From an uncultured Acidobacteriota bacterium (GTDB lineage Bacteria; Acidobacteriota; Terriglobia; Bryobacterales; Bryobacteraceae): a stretch of 61,530 nucleotides of DNA. Shown in pieces: positions 14,265 through 23,276 of this stretch; position 1 is the stretch's first letter; every line of letters begins with the position of its first letter. The position numbers were made by a program, and so were the translations under genes. The notes below the pieces were generated by a model. It was given only the letters and a program-made list of their open reading frames with translations. It was not told where the DNA came from and searched no databases. The DNA lies in the NCBI GenBank assembly GCA_900696665.1, contig CAADGY010000187.1:1-61530 (forward strand). The letters are read 5' to 3'.

Positions 14265-17200
14265 GTGAGTCTTCTTCGTCTAGGAGCAGCGGTCGTGACG
14301 CTTGCCATGCCGCTCGCCTTTGAGGTGTTTGCTCAGTCCAGCACAGGTTCGATGAGTGGAAGGATTCTCGATCCCGCCGGCGCGACTATTCCCGGCGCCC
14401 GGATCAACGCGACTCACGAGCCGACCGGCCGGGTGTTAGAGACCGTTGGCACCGAAACCGGCGACTACGTTTTTCCCAATCTGCCCGTAGGTCCGTACAC
14501 CGTGACCGTCGAAGCTACCGGATTCAAGAAACTGCAGCGCACAAACATCGAGGTGCGCGTCGCCCAGCGGCAGGTTTTGGATCTGCAAATGGAGGTCGGG
14601 GACATGCAGCAGACGGTAGAGGTCACCGCCGAGGCGCCATTGCTCGAAACCAATTCGCCTGAGCGGGGGCAGAACTTCTCCAACCGGTTCATGAACACAC
14701 TTCCATTGTTTACTGGCGGCATCCGGAATGCGGAAGCGTTTGTGCAGTATATGCCGGGTGTGAACCAGGGAGCAGGACTTGGCGAGGTTAGCATCGCCGG
14801 TTCGGGGGGGAGAGGGAAGGAGATTCTGCTCGACGGAGCAAGCCAGACCATCCCCGAATCGGGCGGCGTAGTGTTCAATTTCCCAGCCAACGAGCAGTTC
14901 GGTGAGTTCAAACTGCTGACCGGCAGTTACTCGGCCGAATACGGCCGTTTCGGTGGTGGGGTAGAAGTCTTTATCACGAAGTCGGGCACCAACGATCTGC
15001 ATGGCGGCGCCTTTCTCAATATGCGGCGGGACATCTGGAACGCAGCGGGGTACAACGTGAACCGCGTCGCCGGAAGGCCGGCCGGGTTTCGTCCGAAAGA
15101 GCGGTTCAATGAAACCGGTGGCGTAATCGGCGGCCCGATTTATGTGCCTAAGCTGTACGACGGGCGAAACAAGACATTCTGGTATTTCACGATAGCCAAG
15201 GACCTCCGGCCAGCGGCCATCAGCCAAGCCACATCAACGCTTCCCACAACGCTGATGAAAGAGGGCAACTTTTCTCAACTCGCCCATGCCATTTACGATC
15301 CCCTGACGACGGCGGGCACGGGCAGCGCCGCGACCAGGCAGCCATTCGCCGGGAACATCATCCCGAGGGCGCGCTGGAGCAATGTATCCACCAAAGTTGT
15401 TCCGCTGATCCCGGACGCGAATGTTGCCGGCCTGGTAAGCAATTACCAGTTCACAAACACCCAAGTCATCGAGGATACCCACTGGAGTCTCAAGTTCGAT
15501 CACGCGTTCACCGCGAACAACCGTCTCTCCTACTACATGAGCCGGCAAAACCAGGACATCGGAAACACCTTCACGTTCCCTGGTCCCCTCGGAACCGGCC
15601 TGGGATCTAACACGCAGAAACCGGAGAACTATCGCGTGAATCACGATCTCACCATCCGCCCGACGATCCTGCTGCATTCGACATACGGTTTTACGCGTCA
15701 GCAGCAAGGCTGGGATAATCCCGCCCATCAAGGTTTCGGGTCTGGCATCGGCCTTCCATTGACGGGACTCTCTGATGCATTTCCTGTGGTCCGGTTCACT
15801 GGAGCCGATAATCTCACCGCCTGGGGAGTGCAGGACGGAAAGGTATCGACCGGAACGCAGTTCAACTGGACGCACCATCTGAATCAAACGCTATCCGTCA
15901 TCAGGGGCAAGCACGAGTTCAAGTTCGGATGGGACTTCCGGCGTCTGCGCACATTCTCCAATCCATTAGATCTGGCGGGAAGCAATGGCCGGTACGTGTT
16001 CGATCGCGCGCAGACCGCTCTGCCCACCAATCTGGCCAATACCGGTCACGCATTTGCCAGCCTCCTTCTGGGCGCGGTGGACAATGCGAATCTGACTCCG
16101 CTGCCGGTGATTCCAGGTGAAATCCGCTATGGTTATCAGGCGGGATTTTTCCAGGATAACTGGAAAGTCTCCTCACGCCTGACGTTGAACCTGGGGCTGC
16201 GGTACGAGGTGCCGGAGAACTGGCACGAGAAGGACGGTAACTACTCGCACATCGACCGTTCCATGCCGAACCCTGCCGCGGGAGGCCTTCCGGGAGCGCT
16301 TGTGTTCGCTGGCACGGGTCCCGGCCGCACAGGTAAGGAGCGGTTCTATCCAACCGACTTCACCAATATCGGTCCCAGGCTTGGATTTGCCTTTCGTCTG
16401 GCGGAGAAGACCGTCATGCGTGGCGGTTGGGGCATCTACTACCAAACGCTCGGCAATGGCGGATGCGGGTGCCGTGAAGGATTCGGCAGCTACTACGGCG
16501 TCAGCTATCCATCCGACGGTTTGAATCCTGTGCTCAACTGGGACAACGGTGGGATTCCCCTTCCGCCGAATTTCGAGCCTCCACCATTCCTCGATCCCAG
16601 CTATGGAAACTTCAAGGACGTCGATGTCATGGGCCCGAATTTCGGTAAGGCGCCCAGGATTTACGAGTGGAGTTTCGGCATTCAGCAGGAAGTCAGGAAT
16701 TTCGTTTTCGAAGCGGCGTACGTGGGAAACCGCGGTCATCGCCTCGCCTCCACAGTGGAACTGAACCAGCTCCCGGTCAGCCGGCTGGCGCTTGGTTCTT
16801 TGCTGCAGCGGCCGATCACGGATCCGGCGGTCGTTGCCGCGGGCTACACTAAACCCTTCGCAGACTTCCCGAATACAGCCACGCTCGCCCAAGCTCTCCG
16901 GCCATTTCCTCAGTTCTATGCCATGTCTGACCGGAATGCCGGTATTGGACGCACCTGGTATGACTCGCTCCAGTTGAAGACCGAAAGACGCTTCGGATCG
17001 TTTCAACTGATGGCGGCCTACACTTTTTCGAAATCACTCGGGTTGGGACACTACAGGCAGATCTTCAGTCAAAGCCAGGTGCAAGCGCAGGACAACTACA
17101 ATCTCGGAGATATGAAATCGTACCTGCCGTTCGATCAGACGCACGTTATGAGCATACTGACCAGCTTCGAACTCCCGCTCGGCCACGGCAAGAAATTCCT

Positions 17201-17729
17201 CAACGGCAGCAGGCTTCTCGACTTCTTCGTCGGCAACTGGATCCTCTCGGGAGCGCAGAAGTATTACTCAGGCGCGTTGATACGGGTGAGTGCGCCGAAT
17301 ACTATCGGCAACGGCGTGCTGTTCACCCGGTTCAAGAAGGCCAACCTTACCGGGAAGCCGATTCGAACCGGTGTCAGCCGCACTGACCTCGACCCGGACA
17401 ATCCGAATATCCGCTGGTTCAACCACGGCGCGAACGCCCCGTTCACTACGCCTGGACAGTACTCATTGGGAAACGCCGCCGTACATTACGGCGACTTCCG
17501 CCAACCGCCGGTATTAACCGAGAACGTTTCAATTCAGAAGCGAATGAGGTTCCCGATCTCGGGCGATCGAACTATCGACCTGGTCTATCGGGCGGATGCG
17601 TTCAATCTGTTTAACCGGACGAGTTTCGGAGGTGTCAATGGAGTGGTCGGCAACGCGAACTTCGGCCGTCCGAGCGGACCGCAACAAGGGCCCCGCCTGA
17701 TCACGATGGGACTTCGCCTGGACTTCTAA
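14265..17729 (+). CDS. TonB-dependent receptor with N-terminal carboxypeptidase-regulatory domain (Oar-like)
   Basis: This 1154-residue outer-membrane protein begins at a GTG after a strong AGGAGGG site. A signal peptide ending VFAQS is followed by a CarboxypepD_reg-like domain (SGRILDPAGATIPGARI and the GDYVFPNLPVGPYTVTVEA strand pattern, residues 30-110). A plug domain then contains LLDGASQTIPESGG, and a long beta-barrel ends in a terminal aromatic (LRLDF). The family is greatly expanded in Acidobacteria and is thought to import oligosaccharides or peptides. It is preceded by a promoter at 14207-14236 and has no co-directional partner, so the substrate cannot be read from context. Confidence 0.9.
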   Translation: MSLLRLGAAVVTLAMPLAFEVFAQSSTGSMSGRILDPAGATIPGARINATHEPTGRVLETVGTETGDYVFPNLPVGPYTVTVEATGFKKLQRTNIEVRVAQRQVLDLQMEVGDMQQTVEVTAEAPLLETNSPERGQNFSNRFMNTLPLFTGGIRNAEAFVQYMPGVNQGAGLGEVSIAGSGGRGKEILLDGASQTIPESGGVVFNFPANEQFGEFKLLTGSYSAEYGRFGGGVEVFITKSGTNDLHGGAFLNMRRDIWNAAGYNVNRVAGRPAGFRPKERFNETGGVIGGPIYVPKLYDGRNKTFWYFTIAKDLRPAAISQATSTLPTTLMKEGNFSQLAHAIYDPLTTAGTGSAATRQPFAGNIIPRARWSNVSTKVVPLIPDANVAGLVSNYQFTNTQVIEDTHWSLKFDHAFTANNRLSYYMSRQNQDIGNTFTFPGPLGTGLGSNTQKPENYRVNHDLTIRPTILLHSTYGFTRQQQGWDNPAHQGFGSGIGLPLTGLSDAFPVVRFTGADNLTAWGVQDGKVSTGTQFNWTHHLNQTLSVIRGKHEFKFGWDFRRLRTFSNPLDLAGSNGRYVFDRAQTALPTNLANTGHAFASLLLGAVDNANLTPLPVIPGEIRYGYQAGFFQDNWKVSSRLTLNLGLRYEVPENWHEKDGNYSHIDRSMPNPAAGGLPGALVFAGTGPGRTGKERFYPTDFTNIGPRLGFAFRLAEKTVMRGGWGIYYQTLGNGGCGCREGFGSYYGVSYPSDGLNPVLNWDNGGIPLPPNFEPPPFLDPSYGNFKDVDVMGPNFGKAPRIYEWSFGIQQEVRNFVFEAAYVGNRGHRLASTVELNQLPVSRLALGSLLQRPITDPAVVAAGYTKPFADFPNTATLAQALRPFPQFYAMSDRNAGIGRTWYDSLQLKTERRFGSFQLMAAYTFSKSLGLGHYRQIFSQSQVQAQDNYNLGDMKSYLPFDQTHVMSILTSFELPLGHGKKFLNGSRLLDFFVGNWILSGAQKYYSGALIRVSAPNTIGNGVLFTRFKKANLTGKPIRTGVSRTDLDPDNPNIRWFNHGANAPFTTPGQYSLGNAAVHYGDFRQPPVLTENVSIQKRMRFPISGDRTIDLVYRADAFNLFNRTSFGGVNGVVGNANFGRPSGPQQGPRLITMGLRLDF

Positions 17730-17784
17730 TCTGGAGCGGCCTTGTCAGGGGCTGCTTTAATCGTTCTGGCGTTGGCCTCCTTTC

Positions 17785-17945
17785 GAGAAATCAGCAGGCT
17801 GAAACAGCGGCACTCTGCGGCTCTCTGAAACAGGCGGTGTGCATCCGCCCCGTTGGGGTTGACGGACTCCTCTCGGGGACAGGTTTGGATATGGCCGCCT
17901 GGCGGTTCCCTCTTGGTGTGTTTCAGCCCACGGAACTGATTTTTA
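17785..17945 (+). ncRNA. Candidate structured small RNA, possibly 6S-like
   Basis: The 319-bp gap between the receptor and hslV has no gene but strong secondary structure. Arms ATCAG (17790-17794) plus GGCTGAAACA (17797-17806) pair exactly with TGTTTCAGCC (17919-17928) plus CTGAT (17936-17940), closing about 110 bases. Inside, AGGCGG can pair with a distant CCGCCT, and CCCC-GTT-GGGG forms an apical hairpin. A TTTTT run directly follows the outer arm, as at an intrinsic terminator. A long rod of about 160 bases is reminiscent of 6S RNA, but I cannot verify the class. Other structured RNAs or an attenuator are possible. Confidence 0.45.
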
Positions 17946-18048
17946 CGGCCTGATCACCGCAGCTTGCAGGACCAAAGCGAAGTTCCTGTAGGGACAATTC
18001 CGAAACCTAGGAAGCGCTCCGCCATACTGCGCTAAAATAAGTACTTTC

Positions 18049-18588
18049 ATGCAAATACGTATGCGTTCGACCACCATCCTTTGTGTCCGCAGGGATGGAA
18101 AGGTCGTTCTTGCGGGTGACGGGCAGGTAACGTTCGGTCAGGAAGTGTTCAAGGCCTCGGCCAAGAAACTTCGCCGTTTGTATAACGACAAGATCATTGC
18201 CGGATTTGCGGGCTCCACCGCCGACGCCTTCGCTTTATTTGCCCGTTTTGAGGCCAAACTGGAGCAGTACAGCGGAAACCTTCCCCGAAGTGTCGTCGAA
18301 CTTGCCAAGGAGTGGAGGACGGATAAAATGCTCCGGCACCTGGAAGCCCTTCTGCTAGTGGCGGATTTGAAAAGCACTTACATCGTCAGCGGAGGGGGTG
18401 ACGTTATCGAACCTGACGAAGATGTCGCCGCCATCGGCTCGGGGGGCCCTTTTGCAAAAGCAGCGGCTACTGCCCTGATCGAAAACACAAAACTGCCTGC
18501 GAGGGAAATCGTGGAGAAATCCATGGCCATCGCCGGCAAAATCTGCATCTATACCAATGAGAACATTGTGTACGAGGAACTCGGGTAA
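18049..18588 (+). CDS. hslV: HslV, proteolytic subunit of the ATP-dependent HslVU protease
   Basis: The N-terminal-nucleophile threonine is seen in [14 protein letters not shown], so the mature protein would begin at the Thr after a short propeptide. [17 protein letters not shown] and the later [10 protein letters not shown] and IGSGGPFA match the HslV family, and the length (179 residues) is typical. The protein forms a dodecameric chamber capped by HslU in the cytoplasm. There is no Shine-Dalgarno; a TAAAAT box lies ten bases before the ATG, so the transcript may have a very short leader. The stop overlaps the hslU start (TAATG). Confidence 0.96.
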   Translation: MQIRMRSTTILCVRRDGKVVLAGDGQVTFGQEVFKASAKKLRRLYNDKIIAGFAGSTADAFALFARFEAKLEQYSGNLPRSVVELAKEWRTDKMLRHLEALLLVADLKSTYIVSGGGDVIEPDEDVAAIGSGGPFAKAAATALIENTKLPAREIVEKSMAIAGKICIYTNENIVYEELG

Positions 18589-19946
18589 TGGTCATCTACC
18601 TGCCTACCCAGTCGGTGGATGAAGCGCCGCTCCTCGATGAGCTTACACCGCGCGAAATTGTAAAGGAACTGGACAAGTACGTGATAGGCCAGCCTGAGGC
18701 CAAGCGCGCGGTCGCCGTCGCCCTGCGCAACCGCATCCGGCGCCAGAAACTCGAGCCGGAGATGGCCGAAGAGGTGATGCCCAAGAACATCCTGATGATC
18801 GGTCCCACCGGCGTCGGGAAAACTGAGATCGCCAGGCGTCTTGCCAAGCTTGCCAATTCGCCCTTTCTGAAGGTGGAGGCGAGCAAATTCACCGAGGTGG
18901 GATACGTCGGCCGCGACGTCGAATCGATGATTCGCGACCTGGTCGACATCGCCATCGACATGGTTCGCGAAGAACGCTTGGATGAGGTGGCCGACCGCGC
19001 GGAGCGCAACGCCGAAGACCGCGTGCTGGACCTGTTGATGCCCCCGCAAGGGGAGTCTAGCGACAGCATCGAGCGAACCCGCGAGAAGCTGAGGGAAAAG
19101 CTTCGCACCGGCAAACTGGACGAACGCACCGTCGAACTCGATGTGAAAGAACGCGGCCCGACGTTTGAAATCTCCACCAACGCCGGGATCGAGGAGATGG
19201 ACGTCAATCTCAAGGACGTCCTGCCCGGCTTGTTCGGCGGGCGCACGCGAAAACGCAAGATGCGGGTCAGTGAGGCACTGGAGTATCTGGTTCAGGAAGA
19301 AGAGCAGAAGCTGATCGACATGGAGCAGGTTACGCGCATCGCAATCGAGCGCGTGGAGAAGAACGGCATCATCTTCCTCGATGAGGTGGACAAGATCGCC
19401 GGACGCGAATCCGGCCATGGCCCGGATGTGAGCCGCGAAGGCGTTCAGCGCGATATTCTGCCCATAGTCGAAGGAACTACGGTGAACACACGCTACGGCT
19501 TCGTGCGCACTGACCATATTCTCTTCATGGCGGCGGGCGCGTTTCACGTCTCTAAACCAAGCGACCTGATCCCCGAATTGCAGGGGCGGTTCCCGATCCG
19601 CGTGGAGCTTCGATCGCTGTCCGAGCAGGACTTTATCCGCATCCTTCGCGAGCCCAAGAATGCGCTCATCAAACAGTACATGGCGCTACTCGAAACCGAA
19701 GGTATCAAGCTTTCATTCACTACCGATGCTCTCGAAGAGATTGCGCGGTCCGCGGCGCGGGTGAACGAAATGGCCGAGAACATCGGAGCACGGCGGCTGC
19801 ACACGATCATGGAAAAGCTTCTGGACGATGTCTCGTTCGAGGGCCCGGATCTCAAGCGCAAGACCGTGAAAATCGACCGGGCCTATGTATCGAAACAACT
19901 GGCCGGGATCATCAAGGACCAGGATCTGAGTAAGTACATCCTATGA
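18588..19946 (+). CDS. hslU: HslU, ATPase subunit of the HslVU protease
   Basis: The 452-residue AAA+ unfoldase has the N-terminal [21 protein letters not shown], Walker [10 protein letters not shown], the substrate pore loop GYVGRD, and an inserted I-domain of about 130 residues. Walker B is [11 protein letters not shown], followed by the sensor region [11 protein letters not shown]. All elements of a working HslU are present. It is coupled to hslV by a one-base overlap and followed 4 bp later by a lipoprotein gene, so the transcript probably extends downstream. Confidence 0.97.
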   Translation: MVIYLPTQSVDEAPLLDELTPREIVKELDKYVIGQPEAKRAVAVALRNRIRRQKLEPEMAEEVMPKNILMIGPTGVGKTEIARRLAKLANSPFLKVEASKFTEVGYVGRDVESMIRDLVDIAIDMVREERLDEVADRAERNAEDRVLDLLMPPQGESSDSIERTREKLREKLRTGKLDERTVELDVKERGPTFEISTNAGIEEMDVNLKDVLPGLFGGRTRKRKMRVSEALEYLVQEEEQKLIDMEQVTRIAIERVEKNGIIFLDEVDKIAGRESGHGPDVSREGVQRDILPIVEGTTVNTRYGFVRTDHILFMAAGAFHVSKPSDLIPELQGRFPIRVELRSLSEQDFIRILREPKNALIKQYMALLETEGIKLSFTTDALEEIARSAARVNEMAENIGARRLHTIMEKLLDDVSFEGPDLKRKTVKIDRAYVSKQLAGIIKDQDLSKYIL

Positions 19947-19950
19947 CGAC

Positions 19951-20943
19951 ATGCGGCGTCTGCTAGCGGCGGCGCTTCCACTTTTTCTCGCGGGATGCGG
20001 CTCCATCGGAGACCCGTTGCCTCCGGCGCTTAACATTCCCGAGCGCATCCTGGATTTGCGTGTGAAACAGTCTGGGGACATGCTGGTGTTGGATTTCAGC
20101 CGGCCGCGGAGGACCACGGAAGGGCTTGTAATCGACAAGCCGGGAACGCTAGAAGTGGCCGCCATTCCGGCCGGGGAGGGCGAATTTGACTCCGAACGCT
20201 GGGCTGCGGGGGCAAGGCGCTTCGAATTCTTGAGTGAACCCGCCGAACCGTCCCAGCCAATTGAAGTTCCGGCGCAAGAGTTCACCGGCAAGGAGATCCT
20301 GCTAGGCGTGCGCGCTTTGAACAAGCGTGGACGGACTGCCGGATGGTCAAACCTTGTGACGCTTCGGGTGATTGCTCCCTTACCCGCGCCGTCGAAGGTT
20401 CAGGCCGAATCGGCAGCCGAAGGCGCCAAGGTCACGTGGGCTTATCCGGAGCACGCTTCCGGGCTGAAATTTCGAGTGTACCGCCGCGCTTTCCCGTCTT
20501 CGGAGATGACGCAAGCAGGCGAAGTGGAGACCCTGGAATGGGTCGACGCGGCAGCCGAATATGGGTCTCGCTATGAATACCAGGTACAGGCCTTGCGTGA
20601 GGAGGGAGAGATCCGGGCGGAAAGCGATCTGTCGCCGCCTGTGAACATCGTGCCGGCCGATACCTTTCCACCAGCGGTGCCCTCCGGCGTGATTGGTATT
20701 CCCGGAGCCGGCACCGTAGAGCTCACCTGGGAACGCGCCGCCAGCCGTGACCTCCAAGGGTATTGCATATATCGTGCAGCCCGAGATGAGAACTTTGTGA
20801 AAATTTCCGGCGTTACCGAGACGCCAGCCTACAGCGACGCCACAGTGGAGAGCGGCAAAACTTACCGGTACGCGGTGACTTCGGTTGACCGCCTTGGAAA
20901 CGAAAGCCGGCGCTCCGCGCCGATTCAAATTACAGCACCATAA
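19951..20943 (+). CDS. Lipoprotein with fibronectin type III domains
   Basis: The 330-residue protein starts MRRLLAAALPLFLAGCGS, a lipobox ending at the lipidated cysteine. Two or three beta-sandwich repeats follow; the last two show FN3 features (KVTWAYPEHASG, GTVELTWERAASRDLQGY, SGKTYRYAVTSVD). It is likely anchored in the periplasm or outer membrane and used for protein or glycan contacts. Its position only 4 bp after hslU and 3 bp before the FAH gene suggests co-transcription; a functional link to the protease is not known. Confidence 0.8.
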   Translation: MRRLLAAALPLFLAGCGSIGDPLPPALNIPERILDLRVKQSGDMLVLDFSRPRRTTEGLVIDKPGTLEVAAIPAGEGEFDSERWAAGARRFEFLSEPAEPSQPIEVPAQEFTGKEILLGVRALNKRGRTAGWSNLVTLRVIAPLPAPSKVQAESAAEGAKVTWAYPEHASGLKFRVYRRAFPSSEMTQAGEVETLEWVDAAAEYGSRYEYQVQALREEGEIRAESDLSPPVNIVPADTFPPAVPSGVIGIPGAGTVELTWERAASRDLQGYCIYRAARDENFVKISGVTETPAYSDATVESGKTYRYAVTSVDRLGNESRRSAPIQITAP

Positions 20944-20946
20944 CTT

Positions 20947-21738
20947 ATGCCGAAACGAATTCGCTTCAGTCTGAATCCCAATATTGAGCCGACGGTTCCC
21001 GACTCGTCGAACGAGGTGAAGTACGGAATTGTCGACAACGGTATGATCGTCGAGACTCCCTCTTTCGATTCGACGGAAAAGGGGGCGAGCCACCCGATGG
21101 CCTCGGTCCGGCTCCTGCCTCCGTGCTGGCCTTCAAAGATCGTGTGCGTCGGCCGCAACTATCCCGAGCACGCCAGGGAGCTGGGCAACGAGCCGCCGGC
21201 GGAGCCCATGATTTTCTTGAAGCCGCCCTCGTCGTTGATCGCCGATGGCGACCGCATCGTCTATCCCCGCATTTCCGGGCGTGTCGATTACGAGGGAGAA
21301 TTAGGTGCCGTCATAAGCCGGCGCGCGCGTCAGGTCCGCCGCGAAGAAGCATTTGGTTATATCTTCGGCTACACCTGTGTGAATGACATCACGGCGCGGG
21401 ACTTGCAGAAGAAAGACGGGCAGTGGACCAGAGGCAAAGGGTTCGACACTTTCTGCGCCGTGGGGCCCTGGGTAGTTCCGGCATCGGAGGTGCGGCTCGA
21501 CGAATTGCGGGTGCAAACTTATGTGGACGGCGTGAAAAAGCAGGACGCGCCCATCGCAGAGATGATGTTTCCGGTGGATGCTATAGTCGCGTTCGTCACG
21601 GAGTTCATGACGCTCGAGCCCGGCGACCTGATCGCTACCGGCACGCCTCCGGGCGTTGGCGCTATGCAGCCTGGTTCCGTCGTTCGCGTGGAAATTCCGG
21701 GTCTGGGAGCCATAGAAAACCTGGTAGTGAAAGGATAA
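20947..21738 (+). CDS. Fumarylacetoacetate hydrolase (FAH) family enzyme
   Basis: The 263-residue protein carries the family metal-site motif [11 protein letters not shown], with its glutamates, and the sequence NDITARDLQ. Near the C-terminus it has the conserved [11 protein letters not shown]. Family members cleave or isomerise oxo-acids in aromatic catabolism or decarboxylate oxaloacetate. The specific reaction cannot be told from sequence. The first 60 residues match the small N-terminal cap of the 2-hydroxyhepta-2,4-diene-1,7-dioate isomerase-like branch. It lies between the FN3 lipoprotein and the transaldolase-like gene with only a few bases on each side. Confidence 0.85.
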   Translation: MPKRIRFSLNPNIEPTVPDSSNEVKYGIVDNGMIVETPSFDSTEKGASHPMASVRLLPPCWPSKIVCVGRNYPEHARELGNEPPAEPMIFLKPPSSLIADGDRIVYPRISGRVDYEGELGAVISRRARQVRREEAFGYIFGYTCVNDITARDLQKKDGQWTRGKGFDTFCAVGPWVVPASEVRLDELRVQTYVDGVKKQDAPIAEMMFPVDAIVAFVTEFMTLEPGDLIATGTPPGVGAMQPGSVVRVEIPGLGAIENLVVKG

Positions 21739-21742
21739 TCAC

Positions 21743-22405
21743 ATGAAATTTTTTCTCGACACAGCCAATCTGGGAGAGCTGAAAAAAGCGGTTTCCTGGG
21801 GCATCGTAGACGGCGTCACCACGAATCCGTCGCTGATCGCCAAGGAAGGCAGACCGATTACCGAGCACATCAAAGCCATCTGCGACATTGTGGATGGCGA
21901 CATCAGCGCGGAAGTGGTCTCCACGGAAGCCGATGAGATGCTGAAGGAAAGCCGTGAGCTCTCCAGAATACACAAGAACGTGGTTGTAAAACTGCCGCTG
22001 ACGAGGGATGGAATCACCGCTTGCTCCAAGCTCAGCAAAGAGGGTATTCGCATAAACGTGACGCTGTGCTTCTCGCCGGGGCAGGCACTGCTGGCTGCTA
22101 AGGCTGGGGCCTACATCGTTAGCCCGTTTGTCGGCCGCCTCGACGATATCAGTGCCATTGGAATGGACCTGATCCGCAGCATCACCTCCATCTACAAAAC
22201 TCACGGTTTCACCACGCAGGTGCTCGCGGCTTCGCTGCGGTCTCCGCTGCACGTCGTGGACGCTGCATCCGCGGGCGCCCATATTGCGACCATGCCATTC
22301 AAAGTGTTGGATATGCTGTTCAACCATCCTTTGACGGACAAAGGCCTGGAGCAGTTCCTGAAAGACTGGAATAGGGTCTTCGAGGAAACACCCGCGGTGC
22401 GATGA
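21743..22405 (+). CDS. Transaldolase / fructose-6-phosphate aldolase, short (TalC/FSA) type
   Basis: This 220-residue TIM barrel begins [16 protein letters not shown] and has TTNPSLI and the Schiff-base lysine in VVVKLPLT (residue 83). The [20 protein letters not shown] segment and the C-terminal FLKDWNRVF are family hallmarks. Short enzymes of this type act either as transaldolases of the pentose phosphate pathway or as fructose-6-phosphate aldolases, and the two cannot be separated safely here. It is the last gene of the run that starts with hslV, with intergenic gaps of only a few bases. Confidence 0.9.
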   Translation: MKFFLDTANLGELKKAVSWGIVDGVTTNPSLIAKEGRPITEHIKAICDIVDGDISAEVVSTEADEMLKESRELSRIHKNVVVKLPLTRDGITACSKLSKEGIRINVTLCFSPGQALLAAKAGAYIVSPFVGRLDDISAIGMDLIRSITSIYKTHGFTTQVLAASLRSPLHVVDAASAGAHIATMPFKVLDMLFNHPLTDKGLEQFLKDWNRVFEETPAVR

Positions 22406-22497
22406 TGCGCCGGCATTTGCGCGGCTCTCCTGCGCCGTGGTAGTTTCGATCGGCATACCGGCAATCACGCCGGTTCCGGGTATCGTCAAAACAGAGA

Positions 22498-23160
22498 ATG
22501 GTTTTAGCTGGGATCGGTTTTATCCTCACGATTGGCGTGTTTCTGCTTTCCACGGGGGCGCGAGGTCCTTTTCCGCTGGGCGGCAGAAGCCAGGAGATCC
22601 CGAATCCGGAAACCGGCTCGAGCCGCCGCGCTGCCTTGATCGGCATGTATCTCGCGCTACTGTCTATTCTGATGTTCTTCGCCGCGTTCAGTGTTGTAAT
22701 GTTTGCGCGCCGCGGAACTTCGGACGATTGGGTAAGCCTCCCGCTGCCGGACATATTATGGATCAACACTGTTCTGCTGGTGGCCAGCAGCGGCTGCCTC
22801 GAATGGGCGCGGCGAAGCCTTCACAGGGGCCACCGCGAGGTGTTCAATTTCTGCTGGACGGCGGGCGTGCTGCTTGGAGTCGGGTTCTTCTTTGGTCAGT
22901 ACACAGCATGGAGTGAGCTTCTCAAGGATGGTTTTTACATCAACTCCGGTCCCAGCAGCTCCTTTTTTTACATGATTACAGTGGCACATGCCCTCCATCT
23001 CAGCGGCGGCCTTGTCTGCCTGCTTTACGTGGAGTTCGAGGCGCTACGCTTTCGCCTGGGTCCGGCCAAGAGAACCTTCGTGGATGTCAGCAGAAACTAC
23101 TGGCACTTCATGGGCGCCATCTGGGTCTATGTGATTCTTCTCTTCCAGTTCTGGGGATAA
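22498..23160 (+). CDS. Haem-copper oxidase subunit III family protein (CoxC-like)
   Basis: The 220-residue protein has about five to six membrane helices and the family motifs ITVAHALHLSGG and SRNYWHFMGAIWVYVILLFQF near the C-terminus, as in cytochrome c and quinol oxidase subunit III. A LEWARRSLHRGHRE segment matches the conserved loop after an early helix. No subunit I or II gene is adjacent, so it is solitary in this window. It may assemble with an oxidase or a nitric-oxide-reductase-like complex coded elsewhere. The start at 22498 begins MVLAGIGFILTIG; no clear Shine-Dalgarno is visible. Confidence 0.85.
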   Translation: MVLAGIGFILTIGVFLLSTGARGPFPLGGRSQEIPNPETGSSRRAALIGMYLALLSILMFFAAFSVVMFARRGTSDDWVSLPLPDILWINTVLLVASSGCLEWARRSLHRGHREVFNFCWTAGVLLGVGFFFGQYTAWSELLKDGFYINSGPSSSFFYMITVAHALHLSGGLVCLLYVEFEALRFRLGPAKRTFVDVSRNYWHFMGAIWVYVILLFQFWG

Positions 23161-23216
23161 AACCGGCGCGACATGCTGCCGCCGTGTTCGCCCGCGCGCT
23201 CTCTTTTTGTGAAAGT

Positions 23217-23250
23217 AGTGTTGCGAAAACAGAAACGGCAACACTTGTTT
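23217..23250. terminator. 8-bp dyad between convergent genes
   Basis: AGTGTTGC (23217-23224) and GCAACACT (23238-23245) are perfect inverted arms around a 13-base loop, followed by TGTTT on the plus strand. The dyad lies between the converging subunit III and DUF1501 genes and probably stops transcription from one or both sides. Confidence 0.5.
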
Positions 23251-23276
23251 CATATGAGTCCCGGCTAGGCAACAAC

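Noticed and set aside
14436..15227. Minus-strand 263-codon frame
   Set aside because: Shadow of the TonB receptor gene, without start signals or domain.
17785..17945. Bacterial SRP RNA, tmRNA or RNase P RNA
   Set aside because: The diagnostic SRP GGAAGGAAGC-type loop, tRNA-like end of tmRNA and RNase P core motifs are absent.
18549..19547. Minus-strand 332-codon frame
   Set aside because: Shadow of hslU; its His/Asp-rich pattern mirrors hslU codons.
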